A stretch of DNA of 64,000 nt from Epiperipatus broadwayi (Eukaryota > Onychophora > Udeonychophora > Euonychophora > Peripatidae). Under the pieces are notes generated by a model. It had not been told where the DNA came from, did not search any database, and saw only the letters and a list, made by a program, of their open reading frames with translations. Both the position numbers and the translations under genes were made by a program. The stretch spans positions 9,458,876 through 9,522,875 of the forward strand of contig JAQFVV010006203.1 in assembly GCA_028023455.1 (NCBI GenBank), written 5' to 3'. How positions within the stretch are numbered: position 1 is the first letter of the stretch; every line of letters begins with the position of its first letter. Below are positions 35,300 through 46,469 of the stretch, piece by piece.

Positions 35300-37230
35300 A
35301 TATATTATTGATCTATATATACTCAAATATGTCATTCATATATTACACAACTATATCTTAGAATATTTTAGAGATCTATTCATTTATTCAATTCCAGTCC
35401 TATTTCCTATTGTGAGCTTTTGTAACCTGGCTCAAGTGATTTTTTTTTTTGCTTACATTGTTATGATAATAAAGTACATTTAATTATTATAAAAATATCA
35501 TATAAAACATTATACATAATATATAAATTCTGAATTGTACATTTTGACTATATAAAATTCAAAAGATCAGTTTCAAAAGAATCATCTTTATTAGTTGCGT
35601 CAAATCCTAATATTACAAACATAAATGAAAATAGGCTGAATATTATTTATATTTGCTTGTTTTATTGTATAATATGAAAATATAAAATACATACAATTAT
35701 TAAATGTGATACTCTTAATAAATTCTGATTGCTATATAAGATCATATCTTATTTCATTAAAGAATAACCAAATGATATTTAAACGAATTGTTTATAGTAA
35801 TTAAAATTAAATAACTTTATAAGTTTACAAGGTTAATATTATTTTCATTTACTTATTTGTTATATAATTTAAAAACCTACTAAAAATTAATAATTAATTT
35901 TTGTGGCTTAAAAATTGCTTTTTAGCTATTTAAATCAACCTTTAGTTTATATGTGGACAGATTGAAATATAATTATCTCCTAAATTATTCTGTGTGAAGT
36001 ATTTATTAATTCTTAGTTATCTTCTAGTTTAAAGCTGTTTCTGAATTGATCTTCAGTTTAAAAAAAAATTCAAGCTTTATTAACTTGTTATACCATGTTT
36101 CATATATACATATTGTAATGGTCCAGTCGATGACATGTAAGGAGAAGGTTGCATCTGACTGCAGTCAGACCTAGGATCTCCATATAGGATGCTGGAGACG
36201 ATGCAATGAAGTACATGATTTATGATTACATCTATCTTCAATAGAATAGCCTAAGACTTATCTATCAAAATTTACATGTAATTTAAGTCAGTTCATCCAT
36301 ATCTTATCATTCTCTTTTGAAACTGTGTTTGAGCTCAGGAAGAATTCACATTTGACACTTTTAAAAGGGTTGTAGTTACATATACTCAAGGTCAGATCAG
36401 CTTACCCAAGTTAGTATTGGCTTTATAGGTAAATGCATAAGCTTATTTAATAAATTAGAGAGACTTTATCTATACAACAAAATTTACAACATTTATTTAT
36501 AAAAATAAACTCTACTTAAACAGTAAATAAACTTGAATGAATTAAAGAGATACTAAAAATATTTACAAATGGATATGAGATTATACATATATATTTACAG
36601 TTTAAATGTCTGTAATGAGCATCTATCATATTAGTGATTTCCTTAATCTGAAGCTATCAACCCTTAATCCCCATGATAGATACTCATGTTTCAGGCATTT
36701 CTAACTAAAATCATACTATTGACTTAATTATTCACATAACTAACTAAAATTAGTTTAATATTTAACATCAACATTGATTCGATCCATGGCTCAAGTTGTA
36801 GTGATTTAACCTACCTATAGATCCCCCCTGTCATATATCACATAATAATAAAGAAACATTATCAATATGATAGCAGAGCAGATATATTGAGGAAGTTAAT
36901 CATTTATACTGAAATACTTAAGTAACTATCATTAGTAAAACAAACAATATATAATGCAAGTTTGCTTTCATAAGTGTGTATCATTAATGTCAAAAAAAAA
37001 ATTCTTACCTCCAAATTTCAAGTATATAGTCACGAACAATGATCAAGCACTTGGGATGGGAAAATGAATCTATATTTTATTTAAAAAAAATAATTTGGTC
37101 TAAATTGAGCTCTCCCCCCCCTGCTCTTTTCGCATTCTGTTAAATTGAATTCTCCCAAAATGTTGAATCTTAATAATAAACATTTCCACAAGATAAGAAT
37201 GAAATAATAATAATAATAATAATAAAAATA
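35300..37230. other. Unassigned AT-rich intron sequence
   Basis: No exon or repeat family is recognised. 36110-36210 is an island of higher GC (around gactgcagtcagacctagga) with no open frame long enough to call. Confidence 0.45.
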
Positions 37231-37232
37231 AG

Positions 37233-38358
37233 GGTAAAACTGACTTTTAGTGGCCACAACATTTTACCCTCTATTTTTAAAAAACTGAATTATATTTTTT
37301 TTGTACTAAGTGTATCTAACTATAAATAAACTATATCTGACTATAAATGTTTTACATAAAGATTAATAAAAAAATAATAAACTTACATTTTTATGCATAG
37401 TTTTGAGCTATGCACATGAGGAAATTCATGAAAATGGGGTCATGTTCATGCATACACCTGAATGCAAATTTCTGCAGGTAGGATGGATGAAAGAAGTACA
37501 ATTCATCAATCTCCACTATCAATGGTTCGAACTACATTATTCTTACTATGTAATTGTAAAGTATATTTAACTATAAATGTATTTGTTACATGAAGGTTAA
37601 TAAATAAAATTAAAAAAAACTTATATTTTTATGTGCAATTTTGCACTAGATTATGTGTCAAAACTTAACAAGTGTCACAAAAAAGTCCCTGCTATCAAAA
37701 TTATGAACTACTTTTGCCACGTGTAATTTTTCCAGACAGAATTTCTATCACTTCTTTAGTTCCCCAAAATAAAATTTTAAATGTTGTGGCTGTTCTGGCA
37801 GAAATCTGGAATACATGTCACCTGCTTGAACAATTTCAAACTTCCAAATAAGAAGTGGGTCATTTTTTTCACAAAGCCATCTGTCATTGAACACCATTGT
37901 TGATATAATGTTTTGTTGGGTGATTAATTTGCCAATGCACTTTATTGTTTGTGAGACCGAGGTTAACAAGTGAATGGTCATAGACAGGTGTCATTTTTGC
38001 TGAGAATGTGCTACATATTTTGACAGAAATCCAGCAATTGTCACAGATTTGATGACAATGGAGAACCACAGATAGTGGAGATCGATGAATCGTACTTCTT
38101 TCATCCATCCTACTTGCAGAAATTTGCATTTAGGGGTATGCATGGACATGACACCGTTTTCATGAATTTCCTTGTGTGCATAGCTCAAAACTATGCATAA
38201 AAATGTAAGTTTATTTTTTTTATTGTTAACCTTTATTTAAAAACATTTATAGTTAGATACACTTAGTAAAGTTAGATACACTTAGTACGAAAAAAATATA
38301 GTTCAGTTTTTTAAAAATAGAGGGCGAAATGTTATGGCCACTAAAAGTCAGTTTTACC
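37233..38358 (+). mobile_element. Merlin-like DNA transposon with very long inverted ends
   Basis: Ends are ggtaaaactgacttttagtg at 37233 and its complement ending at 38358. The immediate flanks aaaataag and aaaataat agree at 7 of 8 bases, fitting the 8-9 bp target duplications of Merlin elements. The plus strand (about 37780-38209) carries transposase remnants: SGSFFSQSHLSLNTIV, a CETEV block, then VEIDESYFFHPSYLQKFAFR (38075 on), with the first catalytic Asp in VEIDES, typical of the Merlin/IS1016 group. The left 330 bp, including part of the coding sequence (37430-37545), is an inverted copy of the right end. No intact frame remains. Confidence 0.78.
37780..38209 (+). pseudogene. Merlin-like transposase fragment
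   Basis: Frame changes interrupt the sequence, but the order of motifs follows the IS1016/Merlin family: a zinc-ribbon-like Cys region (CGCSGRN), IRSGSFF, LSL...IVDIM, then VEIDES and FRGMHGHDTVFM. The second and third acidic catalytic residues are absent; the frame ends in a stop at 38209. It cannot be active. Confidence 0.7.
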
Positions 38359-38359
38359 A

Positions 38360-41300
38360 AAATAATATTACATTCATAAAAAATATTCATAATGCATAAC
38401 ATAATATATATATATATCTTAGGAATTATTTCAGGAATTGATCATCAGGCTCTTTTCATTAAAGTTCTTCACGTTTTATAGTTCATACAGTTACGCGTAC
38501 TCCTCTTCCCATAGCGTGAATCGTTTACTGTTGCTATTGTGTAGTATGCTGTGGACAATTCTGCCTTGATGGACTTGTTTTTTTTTCTATTCCGCTTTTA
38601 AGCATTCCATGCTGTATGAAGTAAGTATGTCAGAAGCTATAAATGTAGAGATATGGCAATATACTTTCCATGGTTATGGGATTGACGCTCTACTACCCAC
38701 CACAATCGATTGTTCTAGCCAGAACACGTTGTGCTGGCTTCTTATATATTAAAATTTAAGTTCAAATACGGCTTGAAGTCAAAAGAAATTTTTTTTTAAA
38801 CGCGATAAAATTTGCTTGTTCTAGCGTCTATCGTATTAGCTATATATATGCATATTCCACAGGTTTCTTTAGAAGTTTGAAATGATTTCTTCTATATTCA
38901 CCGAGTGCTTAATTTTATCTGCATAATTTGTTTATCTGCAAAGTCTCTGATTTGTTTTTCTAAATCCTGTGACAAATTTATTTTACAAAGTTAAATAAAA
39001 AAAAAAGATTTCAAACGTCAGTTTCCATGTTGAACAAAATGATTGTTAATTTTCCTCCCCCCCCCCCTTAAGTTGACTTTTCCATAGCAACTTTATTCTC
39101 TGCGTCTATTGCTATTTTATTTGTGTATCACGATTATCAATTCTTGAGGTTAAATTATGCTTTATTACTTCATTCTTATTTGAGTAGTTTAGTGTAGCCC
39201 TTGACTTTGTTCGTTACCATGAATTAGTTTGCCATCGTTTAAGTCATTGTTTAGTGTTTGCCAATGACGTAAAAGCATATAACGCAAAATAATCGACATC
39301 ACACACATATGTTTGTACAATTTTTTTTTTAGTATTTATTTTTAGGGTAGCTTAAAATCGCACTTACAATATATATATATATATGAAATTAAACATTTTC
39401 GTGGGTTTAAGGTAGAAATATAAAAATTGTAATGGCAGTTTTCCATGTATTAATCCAAATGCTCATTTAAGATGAAATCAGAAATACCAATTAAAAAATG
39501 ATAGACCAAACTGAATTAAATGATCCTGAAATTAATATTTATGTTTAGTTGATTTTATAAGCTAAAAGATGATTGCTCTTAACTTAACATTCAAAATTTA
39601 CATGAGTAATAAATAAATCCCATCACCTACTTACGTAAAATATTGAATACTAAGTGCTAAAAGCAATCATCTTTTAAATTAAGGTAAAATCAGACAAATG
39701 CAAAAGTTAAATTCTAAATCGCATGATTGAGCTTGGATTATCAACTATCGATTTTAATTTGTGGTTTTCCTAATTAAATCATAACTGAATATTTATTTTA
39801 GTTTAATAGGAAAAAATATTTCTATTTTTTTGTGTTCACTGTAATTTATATATATATAAACGTTTTGAACATTTAATGAAAAAGCGATAATGCAGTTTTT
39901 ATTATTGTTATAATTTGCTGAGCTTTCAATGTTAACAATCAAATCATAGCACTCTCTTTTGCCACAGAAGGGCATGGGTTCAGGAGTGGGGCATAATTCA
40001 TTGCTGGTGATCCTCATGCCAAAACAAAAAAAAAATCCTGTGTTCCCTTGTCAAAGAAATAGAATATGTAAACAGGGCATTTATATATATATACACACAT
40101 ACCTTATTAAAATGTATTGTTTTCTGCAGCAAAAGACTAGCATTATGATTCTGACTGTTAATGCTGAAAACATGCTCAGCAAATTATAACAATAATAAAA
40201 ACTCCATTACCTTTTCTTCATTAAACATTCAAAAACTTTATACATATATAAATTCTAGTTCAATAAATGCCAACCTTCCATTATAATTTCAATGTTTATA
40301 TATATATATACACACACACATAATGTCAAATCATCCTCCCCCTCCCAGCATCATGTTTTTGCAGCATTATGCACTGGGTCTATTATATATATATAATGCT
40401 CAATCTTGACTAAGAAAACTAACGCTGTTTAAAAACATTTCAATATCCCCACTATACCAGATAGCTCAACTACTATACAGCTGAGCAATAGTATAGTGGG
40501 AGTGTTAAAATGTTTGTCAACAACATTTGGCTTTGTTAGTCAAAGCCCGAAATACATACAATAGTTAAAAGAATGCTATATTTATATATCCTTTTCTATT
40601 AGATAAGATAAACCAGTATTTAAATGTCCCATTGCAAAGTCAAACTCTTTAATACCTATCTCCTTATAAAAAAGTATTGAGCTGTTTATAAAAACATTAC
40701 TCACCAGGGCTGCTAGTTATCAGTTGGTGATATAGTGGTTTCCAACATTCCAATCCTTATTTTATTTTTTAGTTAAAAATAAATAACATTGATTTGTGAT
40801 TAATACTGGATAATTAACTTATTGAATGGTAAAACAAATCTTAATCGTGATTATGAGATGAAAATTTTAAGTTCTTAACTCAATTTTTGGGTATGGCAGA
40901 CATCTATATTACATTCTATTTCAATAATCTTTTATCATTATTATTACATTAGTATAAGTATGTGAGTTTTATCTTTTTTTATTTCAGGAATAGTATTTTA
41001 TTTTTACATTTAAATATATATCACTATCATACAAAGAATTTTATACTATTTATACGATTGCCAATATATTATATTGGATAGATTATGTCTACTTTCTTAC
41101 ATACAGTTTGAAATAGTATTTTTCTGTTAATGCAATCATGCCACTATCACTATTTTTTATTGTTGCTACCAAATAGAAATAGTACTAAGAAAAATAAACA
41201 AAACAAATAGAAGACAATAAAAACAGTTTCATATCCTCTTTATGAAAGATTGTTAGAGAAAGAAAGAGAATAACTCATTATGTATTTCAATATAAGTCAA

Positions 41301-42370
41301 GAGCAAAAAAATCATTAGAAGCCAAAGATTAGGCTTAGTGTTCATACCTTGGGTTTAATTTATAAAAGTAAATCTTTGTGAATAATCTATATATGCTTTT
41401 TAATTTATCCCATTGGTTTATGATCTGGAGCAATTATTGATGGTCAGATTGACAAAATTGACCCTTTTTTGCTTTTCAGTAATTGATTTTATCACTTGAC
41501 CAATTGTTTTTTTTTCTTTTCAGAAGTCTACCATTTCAGTGAATAATAGTTATTCAATATAATACATTATATATTATACTTAATGTTTCCACAGTTATAT
41601 GATATTATATGAGATAAACAATTTATTTTTTGAATTAAAATATATATTATTTTTCTTACTTCCCAACATTTCAACAAATAACATCCGCCAATTTCAAGGC
41701 AAGTTTTAATATACAGTTAACTCCAAAAATACATTATGTATATAACAATATTTGAAACAATATTTTTTCTTGACTAGGAATTACACCTTCAAGTCACTAC
41801 CTAAAAAACTCTACTTCCATTACAAATATTCTAAAATAAATGCTTAATTTTTTAAGATTTATTACATTGAAGACTTTACTGTTTTTAAAAGTACTATTTG
41901 TAAATTAGATTGTAATCTAATTTGAACCAGGCTGGCTGAACATCTCCACTGATTTAAATTTCATACTCACCAGTGTATAAGAAATTGAAATCCTATAAAA
42001 AGTTATTCATTTTTTATTTATTGCTTCACAGCTTTGACACTGGAGGGAATTGCATTTACATGTTTCATATTACTTGAATTTCTTTCCAATTATGTTTTAA
42101 ATTATTTGATGCTGTTTATTTTACATTACATATATAAAAGGTTGTTGTTGATTTATCAGATTATTAAAATGAATAACAATTCATTCTATTTTGAACTTTA
42201 GAGTGTATTGCACATTTGAATTAGAAGTTTCTCTCCAATAGTGTTTCATATTATTTTGTACTGGTTACCTTCCACACATGAACTCATATATAAAGATAAT
42301 TAATTCTAATATTTTCAGGATAAATGATTTCATATTATTATTATTTTGGGAATATTCTGTGTAGTAAACT
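38360..42370. other. Mostly unassigned AT-rich intron sequence
   Basis: 38460-38760 is less AT-rich and contains several CpG sites, but has no supported exon. 40433-40515 is a short inverted repeat (aaaacatttcaatatcccca facing its complement), perhaps a small MITE. Several TA runs and a poly-C tract (39057-39067) occur. Confidence 0.45.
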
Positions 42371-42377
42371 AGCTAAA

Positions 42378-42422
42378 TAGCTGACGTTTCAGTACAATAA
42401 GAAATACCTTCCTCAGAACGCC
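42378..42422 (-). ncRNA. Penelope-type hammerhead ribozyme motif
   Basis: Minus strand: CTGAGGA (42410-42416 as complement), an AU-rich stem II with imperfect pairing (aggta ... tact), GAAA (42387-42390), stem III palindrome ACGT and cleavage base C, then AGC, which pairs with GTT before CTGAGGA. The ending GAAACGTCAGC is characteristic of hammerheads in Penelope-like retroelements. No Penelope reverse transcriptase or GIY-YIG sequence is seen nearby, so this is an isolated terminal fragment. Confidence 0.6.
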
Positions 42423-43559
42423 CTCTTTCTCAAATCATAGGAATGCCTGTGAGATTTAAAATTTTTATCTTTTTCTTTCTCCTCATATATATATATATAT
42501 TAACCACAACTTGTTATTCTCATATTTGAAGCATATTTACAGACACTATAAAAATATAAATGCTCCCATCAGATGTATTTCAATTGGATCTATCAATTTC
42601 TTTGGCCAAGATATAATATCTTTCCAAATGTTGTTTATAAATATTCATTTAACATATAATATATTAATTTACTTAAGAGTTGCAACATATGATTGACATT
42701 CTTTTATTATGTATACAGATAATTATTTTTCATTCTTTATCAGATTAGAAATTAATAATTACACCATTTTTACCTTATTTTTAGACATTAATTTTTATTA
42801 TAGATTATTTATATATAAAAGCAAAAAAAAAGAGACTGTTTTATCAGCAGAAATTAAACAAGTAGGGTTTCAACAATTTTAATGCTATTAACATAATCAG
42901 ATAGTAATTGCAACTACAATTTGATTTTAGTATTTTGACATCAAAAATAACTGATTGTTGTCATAGAGTAAGTATTGCAATGAAAAGGCACTGTATAAAC
43001 TAATGAATTCAGTTTTTATATATGTGCATAAAGTACAAACAACTTTATTAAATTTAAAAAACTAGTTACAACTTACAATTTTCAATTACCACAAAATATT
43101 TATCAATCAAATTTGAATGAAAATATCATCAATAATTCTAATGCATATATATATTTAACCTTTGGAATTCTTGTGCTGTATGAAATATTTTTCATATCAT
43201 TACTGACTTCTGTTATTGACTTTCAGTTGTGATAAAAAAACATTCCGAAAGAATAAACTTATGTTTTACATGATATTGTTCCATGCCTAGAAAAAAATAC
43301 TATTGTACTATTGCTATTACTAAATCAAGTCTTTATCAATTTCTGCAGTCATATAAATAATATTTTATTCATAATTTACACTGTAGATACACTAGTAGTT
43401 TATAAATATTTTTCTCCACAGTTTGAGATAATTCTTAACAGATAACATAATGTTAATTGACTGCCATCAAAAGCATCCTATTAAAATTGTTGTCAATTAA
43501 GGTCATTTCAAGATGTAAATCTGCAAAGTAAGTTTAACTGAAACACACAGGCTTATTAT

Positions 43560-44020
43560 ATACCTGTGTCTATATATATATATAAATATATATAAGCCTG
43601 TGTGTTTCAGTCATTACATAGTAGAGATGTCTGCCCATCCCTTGTATATGTATTAAATGGAGTATTTTCTGTACATGAGGGATCAGATTGACCTTAGGAC
43701 AACATGGGTGTGACAAGAATCTTGGCCTCAGGGTGGCCTTTGAGCATTCCATCATCAGATTTTCAAGTGGATGGATGGTTGAAGAGTTGGAGTGTGGAGT
43801 AGATTGAAGCCTGTCCATTAAAGTATAAGGATTGACTATCTTAATATATATCTGAGCACTTATAGCATATATGTGTAGAGATGGTAATCTGGACCAACTA
43901 ATGATTGTTGGTTAGCATGAAATACGTATATTGGTGATTATTTATCTTTTCAACATATATGTGTTCAAGTGTATCAGTGTTATGAGATAGTGTGGAGAGT
44001 GGTGGATTGTGTGAAAGTAA
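43560..44020 (+). repeat. Family-A hammerhead element, solitary nearly full-length copy
   Basis: Contains the cacaggctt...acctgtgtc linker, agatgtctgcccatcc, gatcagattgaccttaggac, the catcatcagattttcaagtg block and gattgaagcctgtccattaa, then the ribozyme at 43888-43937. The single monomer shows the full unit length of about 450-470 bp. Confidence 0.85.
43888..43937 (+). ncRNA. Hammerhead ribozyme remnant, family A (core G5 lost)
   Basis: The core reads CTAATGA instead of CTGATGA. GAAA, stem III atacgtat and stem I ggaccaa/ttggt remain. G5 is invariant in active hammerheads, so this copy should be inactive. Confidence 0.75.
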
Positions 44021-44609
44021 GTTATTAAGTTCATTACATTAAGATTCATATTGTATGTCAAAAACAAACAAAAATTATCAGAAGTCAATTGTTAAGTTCT
44101 TTCAGTACAATATATTTAGTAGTGAAAAAAGTGAAAGTAACCATTATCTATACTACTATTTATATTATGAAAGTATCTATTAAATGATATGAAAAATCAT
44201 TAAATATTTCTGCCTTTACACAGAAAACTTGATTTAGTTACATACCACTATATAATATCTGGTACAATGAAAATACACTCAGAAAAAATAGTTTTTTAAA
44301 AATAATATTTAGCTTTATTACAGCCTAGCAATTGAATACCTCTATATAACAGTTTGCAATCAGTTGAACTCATATTTTAATAATGAAACAAGCTTACTAA
44401 AGTTAATATTTGAAATGTTAAAAAAGTTGTTGAAAGCTTCATAAATATTGGAAAACTATGATCAAGTGTTTTATAATGCTTTTATTTCCTAGTTATCCAA
44501 CTTTATTTGGGGAGAGAAAAATAACATACATTACAACATTGTTTAAAAATAAAAAAATTAAATTAATATCATCTAAAATCTACTTCTAATAGTGACAAAA
44601 ACTAATTAC

Positions 44610-44708
44610 CGTAGATGTAAGAGCTATAATCCAACTAGGAGAATTCCACTCACATTTGAGAGATGATGGAATAATTGATAGGAACATTGTTTCCATAGCA
44701 TCTGCCAT
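44610..44708 (-). CDS. SVOP/SVOPL-like MFS transporter, internal exon (first found)
   Basis: A 99-base, phase-0 exon lies between CAATTAG (complement of 44709-44715) and GTAATTAG. It encodes MADAMETMFLSIIPSSLKCE and then WNSPSWIIALTST. MADAMExMxLSI is the start of transmembrane helix 1 in SVOP, and CEWxxPSWxxALxT leads to helix 2 in SVOP/SVOPL, proteins related to the synaptic vesicle protein SV2 and to organic ion transporters. It splices in phase to VVFLG at 24661. The first Met is internal in known family members, where an N-terminal cytoplasmic exon precedes it. That exon is not visible in 44.7-64 kb, so the gene probably starts beyond the right edge. Confidence 0.93.
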
Positions 44709-44819
44709 CTAATTGAAAACAACATATGTAATATCAGAAACTTTTATAATGTAAAATATTATGTAACCATACTTGAAGTGAAGACATTTCCAAATTTCCA
44801 TATCTAAATAATATGCAGT

Positions 44820-44996
44820 GTCACAGCAATAGTATCAGGTTGCTATGCTGACAAAAACTGATTCCATCTCCCCTCTGTTCTGAATTAAATTTTGTTACCA
44901 CAATTAACATTATCTGGATTGATTTCCTATATAAAAAAATTAGGCTGCAGGCAAAATAAGATATTGTCAGCATAGCAACTAGGGTTATTGCTGTGA
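44820..44996. repeat. 177-bp MITE with inverted ends, close to an exon
   Basis: Ends tcacagcaata and tattgctgtga, each continued inward by gttgctatgctgacaa or its complement. The stems are about 30 bp. It sits about 110 bp upstream of the splice acceptor of the exon at 44708. No target duplication is obvious. Confidence 0.75.
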
Positions 44997-45344
44997 AAGT
45001 TGGCAAGTTTAAATATGGCAATTTGAAATGTTTTTGTTCTAAGTATGATTACATCTGAATATGAAATAAGCTTTTAAGTGAATAAAAATATTGTAATAAA
45101 TAAAGTACACAACCAACTTCAAAAACCAAATAAAAATAATTATAATGATCAACTTCAAATATTATAGTAAAGAGTATGATGTACTGGAATTTGAAGAAAA
45201 ATAAACAAATGACAGTTTTCTTTCTATTTAAAATAAACCATGGATTTCATATTTACAGTCCTATGATATCTATCTTTAACCAATAATATGGATTGTATAA
45301 TGTTACAAACTTTTTTTATAAATACATTATTTCTCACCCGTCTC

Positions 45345-45832
45345 TTTTATATTGAGTGAATGCAGTGTGATGCGCTATGATTTCTTCTTTATCAAAGTCA
45401 AGATTGTCAGCCACTATGCCTAGAGAAACTTATTAACCCTTTTCATTCCCTACTCTAAGGTTTTTCATATTCTTCTTTATCCTGCTGTATCCCATTTCTA
45501 GGGTCTTTACATTTAGAACCCCTCCATATCTTTTTCCAAACTCAGCTTAAAAATCAAGAACCTACTTTTATATATAATCACTTTGTTTATATTTATTCTC
45601 CTACAACTTCATTATTTGTTCCCTTTCTGCTTATAAGCAATTACATTCTATTAGCAGATGCTTAATATTTTCCATGCCTTCCTTACATAACTTGCAGATT
45701 AAATCACCCATGTTTCTTTCCATTTATGCATATATTCCCTTATTGCTAATGATCCTGTTCAAGCCTTAAACAGTAAACTAATTTCCTTTCTATTATCATA
45801 AATTAACTCACACCCAATATTTTGTTTACTTC
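45345..45832 (-). mobile_element. LINE 3' end, copy 1 of a tandem
   Basis: Minus-strand remnant of a LINE ORF2 C-terminus, co-linear with 45857-46343 and about 80 percent alike. The shared blocks include aattaactcacacccaatat and the tatccccatttct-type Cys region. It stops at ttactt, exactly where the second copy continues further, so it may be a tandem duplicate cut by the next copy. Confidence 0.7.
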
Positions 45833-45856
45833 TATATATATATATATTTATGTGAT

Positions 45857-46460
45857 ATGAATCACTGTGACTTCTCCTTATACGGAGTCAGGAATCTCAG
45901 CAACTATGCCCAAAGAAACCTGTTAGCCACTTTACCTTCCCTTTCCATTTCCCATCCTAAGTTTTCCATAATCTGCTCCATTCCCATTTCCACAACACAA
46001 TCTTTGTCAACTCCATGGCCTTCATATCTACCCTCCCTTATATTTTCCCAAATCCAGCATAAAAAACAATAATCCACTTTCTGTATAATCACTTTGTTCA
46101 TATTTATTCTTCCATAACTTCATTATTTGTACCCTTTCTGCTTTCAAGCATTTATATTGAATTAACAGATGCCTAATATTTTCTATACCTTCCTTACACA
46201 ATTTGCACACTAAATCACCCATATTTTTCCATTTACATGTATATTCTCTTGTTGCTAAATATCCCATTTGAGCCTTAAACAATAAACTACTTTCCTTACT
46301 ATTATCATAAATTAACTCACACCCAATGTCCCGTTTACTTCTAAATATATTTAAACTCTTTTTACTCTCCATACTAGTTCTCCAATTCTCCATTCTTTAT
46401 TAATGCATCTATTCTTCTATCCCATTTCTTAACACTATAACACTCAACAATCCTTCTTAC
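45857..46460 (-). mobile_element. LINE 3' end, copy 2, with open C-terminal frame
   Basis: The minus-strand frame at 46028-46393 (121 codons) includes KESSLLFKAQMGYLATREYT and then CKLCKEGIENIRHLLIQYKC. This is a CX2CX8HX5C zinc-binding motif like the one that closes many non-LTR reverse transcriptases. The RT core is absent (5' truncation). The clade cannot be named from this region. Confidence 0.7.
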
Positions 46461-46469
46461 ACAATCATC

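Larger units (their letters stand above)
24662..44609 (-). other. 19.9-kb intron of the SVOPL-like gene
   Basis: The intron begins GTAATTAG at 44609 and ends TTTTAG at 24662. It contains an RTE fragment, most of the family-A hammerhead copies, a Merlin-like transposon, a Penelope-type hammerhead motif and two microsatellites. Confidence 0.8.
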
